DNA from: Streptomyces sp. CA-278952 | GTDB taxonomy: Bacteria > Actinomycetota > Actinomycetes > Streptomycetales > Streptomycetaceae | DNA length: 64,000 nt | Direction of reading: 5' to 3' | NCBI RefSeq assembly: GCF_028747205.1 | Contig: NZ_CP112880.1 | Location: 1 to 64,000 of the forward strand | Shown: one piece after another, positions 52,006 to 61,190 of the stretch | Layout of the letters: the number at the start of each line of letters is the position of its first letter | Position numbering within the stretch: position 1 is the first letter of the stretch | The notes under the pieces: generated by a model | What the model was told of the DNA's origin: nothing | The model's database searches: none | The model's input: the letters and a program-made list of their open reading frames with translations, nothing else | Position numbers and translations under genes: made by a program

Positions 52006-52896
52006 GTGGTGGTCGTGGGGCGGGGCGATCTTACGAACGACGAGTGGGTGCAACTTGCCCCACATCTGCCGAAGACCGGGCGCCGGGGTGGACGTTGGAT
52101 TGATCACCGGACGGTGATCAACGGGGTCCTGTTCCGCGTCCGCACAGGTGTCCCGTGGCGGAATCTGCCGGAGCGGTTCGGGAGCTGGAAAACCGTGTAC
52201 GAGCGCCACCGCCGGTGGTCGGCGGACGGCACCTGGGAAAGGATCCTCCAGGCCGTCCAGGCCGAGGCCGACTCTCAGGGGTGCATCGACTGGAGCATGG
52301 TGAGCGTGGACTCCACCTCGTGCCGGGCCCACCAGCACGCTGCCGGTGCACCACGCAGAACACCCCGTATACCGAAACGGAGATCAACGCCCCGGCAGCA
52401 CCGTCCCGACGAAGAACTCGGCCGGTCCCGGGGCGGTCTGACCTCCAAGATCCACCTGGCCGGGGAGGGCGGCCGCCGTCCACTGGCCTTCCTGATCACG
52501 CCGGGTCAGTGGGGCGACAGCCCGCAGCTGGTACCCGTCCTCGAACGGATCCGGATCAAGCGCCCCGGCGGTGGTCATCCGCGCACCCGCCCTGACCATG
52601 TGGGCGGCGATAAGGCGTACAGCTCTCGCCGCAATCGCCGCTACCTGCGCAGACGGCAGATCAAACACACCATCCCGGAACCGAAGGACCAGCGGGCCAA
52701 CCGTCGGCGACGCGGCAGCCGAGGAGGCCGACCCGCTGGCTTCGATGAAGAGATGTACAAGCGCAGGAACGAGGTCGAGCGCACGATCAACCGACTCAAG
52801 CACTTCCGGGCTGTGGCAACGCGGTACGACAAGCGCGCCTACGTCTTCCCTGGCACCGTCACGATTGCGTCGATCCGCCTTTGGCTCAGGCCGTGA
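52006..52896 (+). CDS. IS5-family DDE transposase
   Basis: A 296-aa single-frame transposase. It has the N-terminal DUF4096-type region (LTNDEWVQLAPHLPKTGRRG, GVLFRVRTGVPWRNLPERFG), the first Asp in WSMVSVDSTSCRAHQH, the second in HVGGDKAYSSRRNRRYL, and the Glu in RRNEVERTINRLKHFRAVAT. All catalytic residues are present and the frame is uninterrupted, so it is probably active. The start could be ATG 52006 or a nearby downstream codon; the left inverted repeat is 22 bases before it. Confidence 0.88.
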   Translation: MVVVGRGDLTNDEWVQLAPHLPKTGRRGGRWIDHRTVINGVLFRVRTGVPWRNLPERFGSWKTVYERHRRWSADGTWERILQAVQAEADSQGCIDWSMVSVDSTSCRAHQHAAGAPRRTPRIPKRRSTPRQHRPDEELGRSRGGLTSKIHLAGEGGRRPLAFLITPGQWGDSPQLVPVLERIRIKRPGGGHPRTRPDHVGGDKAYSSRRNRRYLRRRQIKHTIPEPKDQRANRRRRGSRGGRPAGFDEEMYKRRNEVERTINRLKHFRAVATRYDKRAYVFPGTVTIASIRLWLRP

Positions 52897-53241
52897 TCAG
52901 TCGGCTTCCAGAGCGCCGGCCCGCTTCTTGAGGTCCTCTGCAATGTGGTCCCAGTCCGGGCCGTGCATCCACAGATTCCCGGCAGCCTCCCGCAGCAGTG
53001 CCGGTTCGTCCGGCCGCTGCAAGAGCACCAGCCGATAGGCCAGATTTCGGATCCAAACAGGCAAGCAGCCGTCCACCACGTGCGGACAGAGTTCACGAAG
53101 CATGGCAAGGATCGAATCCGCGTCGGCGAACGTCAGCTCCTCGACGAAATGGTGCTCCCCGTGTTCGAGCCCGCACTCCGACGTGGGTCGGTACTCGTCT
53201 CCGTAGAGACATCTGGCGTGCTCCGTCAGGGTGCTGTGCAT
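52897..53241 (-). CDS. IS passenger protein, hypothetical
   Basis: A 114-aa acidic protein (HARCLYGDEYRPTSECGLEH; ELTFADADSILAMLRELCPH; PVWIRNLAYRLVLLQRPDEP). Its stop directly adjoins the transposase stop and it is fully within the inverted repeats. It resembles small Streptomyces hypothetical proteins but I recognise no family. It may be cargo acquired by the element or a gene trapped between two related IS ends. Confidence 0.65.
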   Translation of the reverse strand: MHSTLTEHARCLYGDEYRPTSECGLEHGEHHFVEELTFADADSILAMLRELCPHVVDGCLPVWIRNLAYRLVLLQRPDEPALLREAAGNLWMHGPDWDHIAEDLKKRAGALEAD

Positions 53242-53577
53242 GGCCTGAAGCCTATGCCGCCATGATCCGCCGGACAGAACCTACGTGGCCTCGGCAGCCG
53301 TCGGCTCAGCAGTGGCACCGAGACTGGAAGGAAGGGGCAGCAGGAACCCGGCCGCGACCCACTCAGCCCGCCGGCAGGTGGCACAGGGCTGCGGAACCCG
53401 GAGGCCGCCGACTTGAAGGACCGGGCTGTCATCGCCGCTGCACCTAATTGGCCGCCTCGCACCTCACCGAAGCCTCCCCACCAGCAACGACGGGCAGCAC
53501 ACATCTACCCGTTCGCATCCGCATGCGACCCCCGAGAACCATCCGCCTCGTCCCCCGCCCTCAGGGTGCTTTTCCTA

Positions 53578-53598
53578 GCGGGCCTTCATCTGGCCCGC
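53578..53598. terminator. short hairpin upstream of terpene cyclase
   Basis: GCGGGCC (53578-53584) and GGCCCGC (53592-53598) with a 7-base loop. Position suits termination of incoming transcription. The rest of 53,282-53,751 holds nothing else I can support. Confidence 0.35.
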
Positions 53599-53751
53599 CC
53601 CCTGGTTCGCCTGCACAGGACCGTTCAACAGGTTCACGCCCTTTTGGTTACTCAGACCTTCCCTTCCTGGGGTGGGACTGGCTCTCTTGAAAGGAAAGGA
53701 ACCGGCGGGCCGCTGCCCCGCCACTGTCAGGACAAGGACGAGGGAGTGATC

Positions 53752-54290
53752 ATGGATCTCGCAGTCCCTCACCTCCGCCTCGATCTGCCGGCCGGGCTCC
53801 ACCCCCACGAAGACCGCGCCCAGCAGCACACCCAGGCGTGGGTACAGGATATGGGCATGATCGCCAACAGCCCGAAAGCGCGGGAGTTCTGCGACTCGTT
53901 CCTGCTCGGAAGGCTGGCCGGCCGGGTCTACCCCCACGCTTCCGGCGGCCGTTTATACGTCCTGGCGGACTGGATGAGCGCCTACTTCGTCCTGGACGAC
54001 GTCCTGGCCGACATGGTGGAGGCCCGCGACCCGGAGGTGGCCACCGAGATCGCCGACCAGTTCATCGCCCCCTTCCTCGGCACCGCCCCGCGAACCGGGC
54101 CCCACCGGGTGGGCGACGTCCTCGCGGTGTCGAGGATCCGGGAAAAACTGGCCGACCTGTGGGCCCGCACCCGGCCACGCATGACCGCCGCGTGGACCAA
54201 CCGCCTCGTCCACGACATGACCGACTACCTCTACTCGCACGTCCGCCAGTCGGAGATCAACCTCCCCGGATCCGGCACCGGGATCTACCC
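53752..54290 (+). pseudogene. class I terpene cyclase, C-terminal half missing
   Basis: From ATG 53752 about 180 residues of a bacterial sesquiterpene-type cyclase are present, including the metal motif YFVLDDVLADM (DDxxD type) and the helix RMTAAWTNRLVHDMTDYLYS. A complete enzyme has about 330 residues with a second metal motif (NSE/DTE) and a terminal RY; both are absent. After SEINLPGSGTGIYP the frame becomes low-complexity Pro/Arg and runs through the P450 gene to 54777. The cyclase is therefore almost certainly inactive unless the missing half is elsewhere. It preceded the P450 in an operon. Confidence 0.75.
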
Positions 54291-54361
54291 GCAGCAACCG
54301 GCCCCGCGCCCCCCGCGTCCCCGCTTCATCCACCACACCGCCGACCGGAGAGTGGACAGCT

Positions 54362-55708
54362 ATGACAATGGACGTTCCGATCAGCCAGGCACCGGGAGCG
54401 CTGCCTCTCCTCGGGCACCTCCTGCCACTGGTACGCGACCCCCTGAAATTCCTCACCTCACTGCCCGCCCGCGGAGACCTGGTCCACATCCGAATCGGCC
54501 CCATGAAGGCCCTTCTGGTGTGCGACCCGGGGCTGACCCGCCACGTCCTGGTCAACGACCGCACCTTCGACAAAGGCGGCCCGGCATTCGACCAGGGCAG
54601 GGAAGTCCTGGGCAACGGCCTGCCCCTCTGCCCCCATACCGACCACCGCCGCCAGCGGCGGCTGGTCCAGCCCGCCTTCCACCCTGCCCGCCTGCCCGCG
54701 TACGCCCGCCTGATGACCGAACAGACCGACACCGCCACCGGCTCGTGGACCGACGGCCAGACCATCGACGCCTATAGGGAGATGCAGAACATCGTCGCCC
54801 AGGGCCTGGTGGCAACCATGTTCGCCGACACCCTCAGCCCCACCGCCATCACCGAGGTACTGGAGGACCTCGGCGCCATCACGGACGGCATCTTCCGGCG
54901 CATGATCACACCACCGCGCCTGAACACGCTCCCCACCCCCGGCAACCGCCGCTACTACCAGGCCCGATCCCGCCTGCGCCAGACCATGGCCCGCGCCACC
55001 GCAGACCGCCGCTCCGCCGCCACCGGCCACGACGACCTGCTGTCCGTACTCCTCGGCAGCCCCGATTCCCCCGAAGACGGCCATGACCAGAATCTTTCCG
55101 ACGCCGAGATCATCGACCAGCTGATGGCTTTCTTCTTCGCCGGCATCGAGACCGCGGCCGCCACCCTGGCATGGTCACTGCACGCACTGGCCCAGCATCC
55201 CCACATCGAAGAACAGCTCCACGCCGAGGCCGACAGCGTTCTCGCCGGCACCGCAGCCACACTCGACGACGTGCCCAGGCTGGAATACACACGCCGAGTC
55301 CTCATGGAATCCCTGCGACGCTATCCGCCGGCCTGGCTCGTCAGCCGCACCACCACCACCGACACACACCTCGGCTCGCACCCCGTCCGCGCCGGCACGG
55401 CCGTCTTCTTCAGCCCCTATCTCATCCACCACCGAACCGACCAGTACGACAACCCCGAGCAATTCGACCCCGACCGGTGGAGCAGCTCCCGCCACCTCAA
55501 CCCACCGGACGGCTCCTTCATCCCGTTCGGCGGAGGCGCCCGCAAGTGCATCGGCGACCAGTTCGGCATCACCGAAGCCGTCATCATCCTGGCCACGATC
55601 GCCGCACGATGGCGCCTGGAACCCCTGCCCGGCCGCCCCGTCCGCCCCGCCCTGGCCCTCACACTCAGCCCGCAACGGCTGCACATGCGCCTCAGGCCCC
55701 GCACATAG
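54362..55708 (+). CDS. cytochrome P450, terpene-type
   Basis: A 448-aa P450 from ATG 54362 (GGAGAG upstream). Features are the proline-rich start (PGALPLLGHLLPLVRDPLKF), the I helix FFAGIETAAATLAW with Glu-Thr, the ExxR motif MESLRRYPPAW, DPDRW, and the heme loop FGGGARKCIGDQFG. The length and class resemble terpene-oxidising P450s found beside terpene cyclases (for example CYP170 or CYP183 types), unlike the shorter P450 at 48770. It is intact although its partner cyclase is truncated. The product and electron donors are not evident. Confidence 0.87.
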   Translation: MTMDVPISQAPGALPLLGHLLPLVRDPLKFLTSLPARGDLVHIRIGPMKALLVCDPGLTRHVLVNDRTFDKGGPAFDQGREVLGNGLPLCPHTDHRRQRRLVQPAFHPARLPAYARLMTEQTDTATGSWTDGQTIDAYREMQNIVAQGLVATMFADTLSPTAITEVLEDLGAITDGIFRRMITPPRLNTLPTPGNRRYYQARSRLRQTMARATADRRSAATGHDDLLSVLLGSPDSPEDGHDQNLSDAEIIDQLMAFFFAGIETAAATLAWSLHALAQHPHIEEQLHAEADSVLAGTAATLDDVPRLEYTRRVLMESLRRYPPAWLVSRTTTTDTHLGSHPVRAGTAVFFSPYLIHHRTDQYDNPEQFDPDRWSSSRHLNPPDGSFIPFGGGARKCIGDQFGITEAVIILATIAARWRLEPLPGRPVRPALALTLSPQRLHMRLRPRT

Positions 55709-55970
55709 CACCGCCCGGGTCCCGAACCCTGCACACCCCGCGTCGGCTTCACTCAGCCCACAGAGGACGGAGGCCCACCCGCCTGGGCGGTGCGGCGTGC
55801 TCGGCCCGGCCAAGCACGCCGTCGGATCATCGCTGCCCCGACGACTCCAGCACTCAACGGCTACACACTCGTCCCCCCAAAAAAGGGTCATATCACCGTG
55901 CTGGCGCACCTGCTTAGCCGGGCCTTGACCCCTAATGTTGGACACACGAGACACTGGATCCTGAGGATCT

Positions 55971-56070
55971 GTGAACGGACATCTCGTGGTGATGAAGAAC
56001 TATCCGCCGCAGTTCAAGGCGGACGCGGTCGCGCTGTACGAGTCGCGGCCCGACGCGAGGCGCACGACAT
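55971..56070 (+). pseudogene. IS3-family transposase OrfA remnant
   Basis: GTG 55971 opens MNGHLVVMKNYPPQFKADAV ALYESRPDA, the N-terminal helix of IS3-type OrfA. The HTH that should follow is lost after about 30 codons. The upstream sequence GTTGGACACACGAGACACTG may be the IS end. Confidence 0.6.
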
Positions 56071-56344
56071 GCCCGAGGAGCTCACAGGCCCCGAGGGGGT
56101 CGATGTCAGCTTCTCCAGGCCCGGATGGACCCGGACCAGTACAGGGCTCTGGCCCAGGCGCTGCACGGTCCACGGTCCCGGTATCACCCGGAGCGGCGAT
56201 GTTGTCTCACTACACCCCCGTGTGGAAGCTCGTCTGACGGCCGTAGCGCATATCTCGATGGCCAACTGTCGTCCGATGACGGCACCCCGGTCAGCCAGGG
56301 CCTGCCCCAGGTCTCTTGGCAGGTCCCGGGTGATGGCCACTTAC

Positions 56345-56997
56345 CGGCTGCGTCTCGTACCGCAGACGTAGAGCCATCTTGTCGCCGGAGTCGTAGGCGG
56401 CCCATCCGGCGGAGGAGTGCAGGCCGCTGATCGCGCCGTGCAGGGCCTGCTCTACGCGGGGCCGTAGGTGCAGCCGTCGGCCGTTTCGCGCAGGTGGTCG
56501 ATGTAGGCGGTGGCGACGGTGAGGAGGGCGCCGCCGCCGATCGCGGTGAAGTGGGCGTCGAGTCGGCCGATGGTCGTGGCGATGCGGTCGACGTCCGTCA
56601 TGGTGAGGCGTCCGTGCACCGGGGTCTCCTCCAGGCGCAGCACGAGGGTGAGGGTCGCGGCGGTGGACGCGGTCAGGAATGCGCGGCGTTTCACGGGTTC
56701 CTCCTGCCCTGGCCGCACCGAGGAGGGTGGGGCGGGCAGGCGGCTGGTGCGGCCGCGCGGCACGAATCCCATGGCCTCGGGCGGCCGGTCGAAGATCTCG
56801 GCGAGAGGCAGAAGGTAGCGGTGAGTGGGCCACCGTACGGTGCCGGAGATCCACCGGCGTACGTCCCGGTCGGTGGCCGCCCCGGGGCGTCCGAAGATGC
56901 GTCCGGAGGCCTGGTTGACCTCGTCGGCCAGGGACCGGTGGGTGTAGCCGTACTCGCGCAGCAGCACGGTGAGGATGGTGTTGGTCGGTGTGTCCAT
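56345..56997 (-). pseudogene. helix-turn-helix regulator, frameshifted and 3' truncated
   Basis: ATG 56997 opens MDTPTNTILTVLLREYGYTH RSLADEVNQASGRI, an HTH region followed by RDVRRWISGTVRWPTHRYLL. A second, signal-like region follows (KRRAFLTASTAATLTLVL). At about 56459, one base seems missing, creating a stop after CTYGPA; the sense continues in another frame as RVEQALHGAISGLHSSAGWA AYDSGDKMALRLRYETQ until about 56345. Family members are about 400 residues with TPR-like ends, so the gene is broken twice. The 320 bp upstream (56,998-57,317) shows nothing clear. Confidence 0.6.
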
Positions 56998-57317
56998 CAG
57001 GCCCCCGGTGGCTGCTGTTCGAGACGGCGACGGTAGTCCAGGCATCTGGTCCGCGCAGGTAAAACTGTCCGCCTCCCAGCAGGTAACTGCCCGCGTTCTG
57101 CCCTGCTCCCACCCGTGCGTGAAGGCGTTGTCTAGGAGAGGGCCATCAGTCACCACACTGCGATCGGAAGAGCACCATGCCACCACCGAGCCGCCGCACC
57201 AGTTGGTTGCCGTCGCCGAACCTGCCGGGCGGAAGCCACCGCGACCCGGCGGCCGGGACAGCGCCGGTCGTCGGGCCGTGTCCTGCGGTCGCGCTGTACG
57301 CGGTGGCGCTGTAGGCG

Positions 57318-57653
57318 GTGGCGCCACTGCGGGGCGTCGAGCACCTGGTCCTCGATGACCTCGCCGCCTACGCGCAGGACCGGGGCTGGGTCGTCCCGGT
57401 CGGCTGTGCGGTCGCCGACAGCGGGCCCCTCGACCGGTCCCCCGCCATGCGGGCCGGGTGGCAGCGGGTACGAGCCGCAGCAGCCGGCCGCCTCGTCCAC
57501 GGAGTGGTGGTCCCGTCCTTCGCACACGTCGCCTACCGTGCGGCGGACTCGGACGGGGAGCGCGCCTGGCTGCTGGAGCAGGGGCTGTTCGTCGCCGCGA
57601 CCGACCCCGCCGAACTCCAGGCAGGCCTCGAACCGGCGGAGCTGAGGGCATGA
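57318..57653 (+). CDS. hypothetical protein, recombinase-like fold possible
   Basis: A 111-aa protein from GTG 57318. The pattern LDDLAAYAQDRGWVVPVG, GPLDRSPAMRAGWQRVRAAA, GRLVHGVVVPSFAHVA resembles the small N-terminal fold of serine recombinases, where a helix and strand order like this is seen, but the catalytic Ser is not evident. Related small proteins are common near Streptomyces regulators. Its stop overlaps the next start (ATGA), so it forms a two-gene operon. Confidence 0.6.
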   Translation: MAPLRGVEHLVLDDLAAYAQDRGWVVPVGCAVADSGPLDRSPAMRAGWQRVRAAAAGRLVHGVVVPSFAHVAYRAADSDGERAWLLEQGLFVAATDPAELQAGLEPAELRA

Positions 57654-58042
57654 GGGGCACCGTGGTGTACGACCCTTCGGGTGCGGTGACCGGCGGGCTG
57701 CCGCTGGACCGTGACCCGTACCTCGCGCTCGTCGCCGCCGTCCTGGCCTGGGGCCCGAACCCGGCAGGCGTACGGGCGGCGGACTGTGCGCAGATCGGCC
57801 TCCAGCTCACCGGCCACGCACACTGCGTGGCCGCCGACAGCCGGCAGCGCTTCGAGACCCTGTCGGCGGACAGCGAACTGCGCCCGCTGACCAGGGTCGT
57901 GCTGCGGGAGTCGGTGAACCGCCTCTCGACCGGCCCCGGCACCACCGCCGCAAAAGTGCAGAACCGGGCCCGGCTGATCCAAGCCCTGTACCGGGCACTC
58001 GACCGACTCGACACCGCACAGAACCCCACGCCGGCCCTCTGA
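57650..58042 (+). CDS. hypothetical protein, second gene of operon
   Basis: A 130-aa protein from ATG 57650, overlapping the upstream stop by 4 bases. It is helical, with DPYLALVAAVLAWGPNPAGV, LSADSELRPLTRVVLRESVN and KVQNRARLIQALYRALDRLD. I recognise no family. Close coupling suggests it works with the 57318 product. Confidence 0.65.
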   Translation: MRGTVVYDPSGAVTGGLPLDRDPYLALVAAVLAWGPNPAGVRAADCAQIGLQLTGHAHCVAADSRQRFETLSADSELRPLTRVVLRESVNRLSTGPGTTAAKVQNRARLIQALYRALDRLDTAQNPTPAL

Positions 58043-58110
58043 GCGCAGGCTCCGACGTCGCACGGCACGCCCTACCCACGGCCCTGTCCAGCGCGGCCGG
58101 GCGCGGGTGG

Positions 58111-58524
58111 TCACGGTTTGTTGAGCACGGTGTCCGGGCGGCACACCCCGCAGGCCCGGACACCGTCGGCCAGCTCGGCACGAGCACGCTCCGCACTGAC
58201 CGGCCGGAGCGCCTTGCCCCCGGCGAAGCAGTCCCCCCGGTGAATCTCAGTGACGGGCGCCCCGATACCGACAGAAGAGATGCCCCAGTCAGCGTGGTTG
58301 CACGAGGCGGCCCGGCAGACCGGGCAGCGGCGGCCGACGGCCACGGTGCGCGCTGGGGTTGCGCCTGCCGCACGACAGCGCCCGTGTCCGACCAGACCAT
58401 GACGGCCCGGCGAGGCATCTGCTCGGCCAGCGGGCGATATATGCGCCGCGACGAGATCGACCTCCGTCGGCGTCGGGATTTCATCTTGATCCGCTGCTGC
58501 CACACCTTGACGTGCGCCGGTCAT
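58111..58524 (-). CDS. DUF6233-like protein, N-terminus doubtful
   Basis: The C-terminal 60 residues, ADWGISSVGIGAPVTEIHRG then DCFAGGKALRPVSAERARAE and GVRACGVCRPDTVL, fit the DUF6233 family of small Streptomyces proteins (His-x-Gly-Asp-Cys and a terminal Cys-x-x-Cys-Arg-Pro). The preceding part in this frame does not look like the family; another frame with WQQRIKMKSRRRR may be the original N-terminus, implying a frameshift near 58370. Function unknown. Confidence 0.45.
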   Translation of the reverse strand: MTGARQGVAAADQDEIPTPTEVDLVAAHISPAGRADASPGRHGLVGHGRCRAAGATPARTVAVGRRCPVCRAASCNHADWGISSVGIGAPVTEIHRGDCFAGGKALRPVSAERARAELADGVRACGVCRPDTVLNKP

Positions 58525-58679
58525 CACCGCGGGGGTGCGGGATCGATCCCGCACCCCGTTCCGCGTTGCGCGACGCAGCGATATCCGGGCCGAGAGGGAA
58601 CCGAGAACGGACCGAGAGTGCATCACGAGTGGCACGGCGCACCGTATGAGGTGCAGGCACCCGAGCCCGAGGGAGAACC

Positions 58680-59267
58680 GTGATGCGGGAACGCAGACTG
58701 AACCTGGCCGTACTCATAGGCAGTACCCGCGCCGGCCGCTTCGGCCCCGTCCCCGCCCAGTGGATCGCCGCCGAGGCGGCCAAGCGCGACGACTTCGACG
58801 TCGATGTGATCGACCTGGCCCAGGTGTGGCTGCCCGACGTGCTGCCAGAGAGTCTCGACCGCCCGCTGCCGCAGGCCGTGATCGACCTCGCCCCCTGGCT
58901 GGACAGGGCGGACGCGTTCGTGATCGTCACACCGGAGTACAACCACAGCTTCCCCGCCTCCTTGAAGAACGCCATCGACTGGTACGTCGACGCGTGGAAG
59001 GCGAAGCCGGTCGCCTTCGTCTCCTACGGCGGCATGGCCGGCGGGCTGCGCGCGGTGGCCGACCTGCGGGGAATCTTTCCCGGGCTACACAGCGTCACCG
59101 TCCGGGACTCCGTCTGCTTCCCGAACTACCAGGAGCACTTCGACGCCGAGGGCCGGCCCGCGGACCCCGAGGGCTGTGCAGCGGCGGCCACGACCATGTT
59201 CGACCAACTCGCCTGGTGGGGCCACGTCCTGAGCGACGCCCGCGCCCGGCAGCCGTATCCGGGCTAG
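58680..59267 (+). CDS. NADPH-dependent FMN reductase family protein
   Basis: A 195-aa flavodoxin-like reductase. FMN-binding loops are LIGSTRAGRFGPVPAQW and VTPEYNHSFPASLKNAIDW; a third loop is FVSYGGMAGGLRA. It uses NAD(P)H to reduce flavin or quinone substrates. GTG 58680 (or ATG 58683) follows GAGGGAGAA. A strong hairpin (59267-59300) ends the transcript before the exporter gene. With the MFS exporter and SARP regulator it may form a small resistance or tailoring module. Confidence 0.87.
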   Translation: MMRERRLNLAVLIGSTRAGRFGPVPAQWIAAEAAKRDDFDVDVIDLAQVWLPDVLPESLDRPLPQAVIDLAPWLDRADAFVIVTPEYNHSFPASLKNAIDWYVDAWKAKPVAFVSYGGMAGGLRAVADLRGIFPGLHSVTVRDSVCFPNYQEHFDAEGRPADPEGCAAAATTMFDQLAWWGHVLSDARARQPYPG

Positions 59268-59300
59268 GGCGTGTCCGGTCCTGATCCGCCGGACACGCCC
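59267..59300 (+). terminator. 12-bp perfect stem terminator
   Basis: GGGCGTGTCCGG at 59267-59278 pairs with 59289-59300 around a 10-base loop, starting at the last base of the reductase stop codon. Confidence 0.7.
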
Positions 59301-59367
59301 TGGGCCCCGCGGCCATACGCGTACGCAACCACGCCTGATCACGTACCAGGCCCAAGAAAGGAAAGCC

Positions 59368-60954
59368 ATGTCATCGAATGCTCCCGAGGCCCCGGTCCGG
59401 AAGGCCGGGGCGCGGGAATGGGTGGGACTGGCGGCGCTGGCCCTGCCCACCCTGCTGATCTCCCTCGACCAGAGCGTGCTGTACCTGGCCCTGCCCCACC
59501 TCGCCGAGGGTCTGAACCCCACCGGTACCCAGACGCTGTGGATCATGGACATCTACGGCTTCCTGATCGCCGGCTTCCTGATCACCATGGGAACGCTGGG
59601 CGACCGGATCGGCCGCCGCAAGCTGCTGCTGATCGGTGCGACGGCCGTAGGCATCACCTCGATCGCCGCCGCCTACTCCACCAGCGCGGAAGGTCTGATC
59701 GCCACCCGCGCCCTGCTCGGCATCGCCGCCGCCACCCTGATGCCGTCCACCCTCGCCCTCATCAGCAACATGTTCGAGGACCCGTACCAGCGTGGCCGCG
59801 CCATCGCGGTGTGGGCCAGCTGCTTCATGGGCGGCACCGCACTCGGGCCGGTCGTCGGCGGCGCGATGCTGGAGTACTTCTGGTGGGGCTCGGTGTTCCT
59901 CATCGGGGTGCCCGTCATGGTGGTGCTGCTGATCGTCGCTCCCCTCGTCCTGCCGGAGTACAAGAACCCCAACGCCGGCAAGATCGACCTGCTCAGCGTC
60001 CTGCTGTCGCTGGTGTCGATCCTGGCGATCATCTACGGCCTGAAGGAGCTCGCGCGTTACGGATTCGAGCTGGTGCCGGTCCTCTCGATCGTCCTCGGCC
60101 TGGCGGTCGGCGCGGTGTTCCTGTCACGCCAGAACAAGCTCGACGATCCGCTGCTGGACCTGAAGCTCTTCAAGACCGGCGCGTTCACAGCCGCACTGCT
60201 GATCCTCATGGTCTCCATGCTGGGCACCGGCGGTGGGTACCTGTTCATCACCGGGTTCGTCCAGATGGTGGAGGGCTATTCGCCGCTGGAAGCGGGCCTG
60301 TGGATGGTGCCCGCGGCCATCGCGTCGATCCTCGCGGCGCAGCTGGCGCCGATCTTCGCCAAGCAGCACCCGCTCAGCACCGTCATCGGGGTGAGCCTGC
60401 TGATCGGCATGATCGGTTACGTGCTCCTCATCTTCGTCGGCCCGGTCGGCGGGATGCCGCTGCTGATCACCGGCTTCGTGATCACTTTCATCGGCGTCGG
60501 CACTTTCGGGGCGCTCGGCACCAACCTGGTCGTCGGGTCTGTCCCGCCGGAGCGTGGCGGCTCCGCGGCGGCGCTCTCCTCCATCAGTGGTGACCTGGGC
60601 ACCGCACTCGGCATCGCCACACTCGGCAGCCTGGGCACCGCCGTCTACCGCAACTCGCTCGACGCGCCCGACGGCACACCGTCCGGCGCGGCCGACTCCG
60701 CCGAGGGAAGCATGGAGGGCGCGCTCAAGGCCGCTCGCGAACTGCCGTCCGATGCCGCCGACAGCCTGCTGGCCGCCGCATCGGACGCCTACGCCAGCGG
60801 GCTGAACGCGATCGGCATCGCCTGCGCCGTCGTCACCGCGATCAGCGCGACCTTCGCGTTCACGCTGCTACGCGAGAGCCGCGGGGCCGTCCCGTCCGGC
60901 ACCGCTCCGAAGGAGCAGGAGGAAAAGGCCGAGGACTCGCTCTCGACCACCTGA
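59368..60954 (+). CDS. MFS drug exporter, DHA2/EmrB-QacA type
   Basis: A 528-aa transporter with about 14 hydrophobic segments. TM1 contains SLDQSVLYLALPHLAE (acidic residue in motif D1 position), followed by the loop motif GTLGDRIGRRKLLLIGA (motif A) and the motif C region FMGGTALGPVVGGAMLEYFW. Such proton antiporters export drugs and antibiotics. ATG 59368 has GGAAAG upstream. It lies downstream of the reductase terminator and upstream of the SARP regulator, so it may be under that regulator's control. The C-terminal tail is acidic and cytosolic. Confidence 0.88.
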   Translation: MSSNAPEAPVRKAGAREWVGLAALALPTLLISLDQSVLYLALPHLAEGLNPTGTQTLWIMDIYGFLIAGFLITMGTLGDRIGRRKLLLIGATAVGITSIAAAYSTSAEGLIATRALLGIAAATLMPSTLALISNMFEDPYQRGRAIAVWASCFMGGTALGPVVGGAMLEYFWWGSVFLIGVPVMVVLLIVAPLVLPEYKNPNAGKIDLLSVLLSLVSILAIIYGLKELARYGFELVPVLSIVLGLAVGAVFLSRQNKLDDPLLDLKLFKTGAFTAALLILMVSMLGTGGGYLFITGFVQMVEGYSPLEAGLWMVPAAIASILAAQLAPIFAKQHPLSTVIGVSLLIGMIGYVLLIFVGPVGGMPLLITGFVITFIGVGTFGALGTNLVVGSVPPERGGSAAALSSISGDLGTALGIATLGSLGTAVYRNSLDAPDGTPSGAADSAEGSMEGALKAARELPSDAADSLLAAASDAYASGLNAIGIACAVVTAISATFAFTLLRESRGAVPSGTAPKEQEEKAEDSLSTT

Positions 60955-61190
60955 GCCCTCCGGCGGGAACGGGAAACCAGGCACCGGGAACCAGAGGGAG
61001 GACGCCGGCCCATGACCGCACGGTCCGGCCGGAGTCCTCCCGTGCGTTCCGCGCGGTCCGCCGCGGGCTCGGGCCCCTCGCCAGCGGCACCCCGGCGGCG
61101 TGGGACGTCGGTGCTCACGGGCCGGTCCCGGCCGACCGCCGGACCAGGATCGTCCTGTTCTTGCCCGCTGCGCTGGGTTAGCGTGATCAC

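Larger units (their letters stand above)
51963..53281 (+). mobile_element. IS5-family element carrying a passenger gene
   Basis: Perfect 21-bp inverted repeats (outer end GGTTCTGTCC) at 51963-51983 and 53261-53281 enclose a transposase (+) and a second, convergent gene (-). The element is 1,319 bp. No clear target duplication. There is no repeat end directly after the transposase, so the passenger lies inside the element. Confidence 0.85.
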
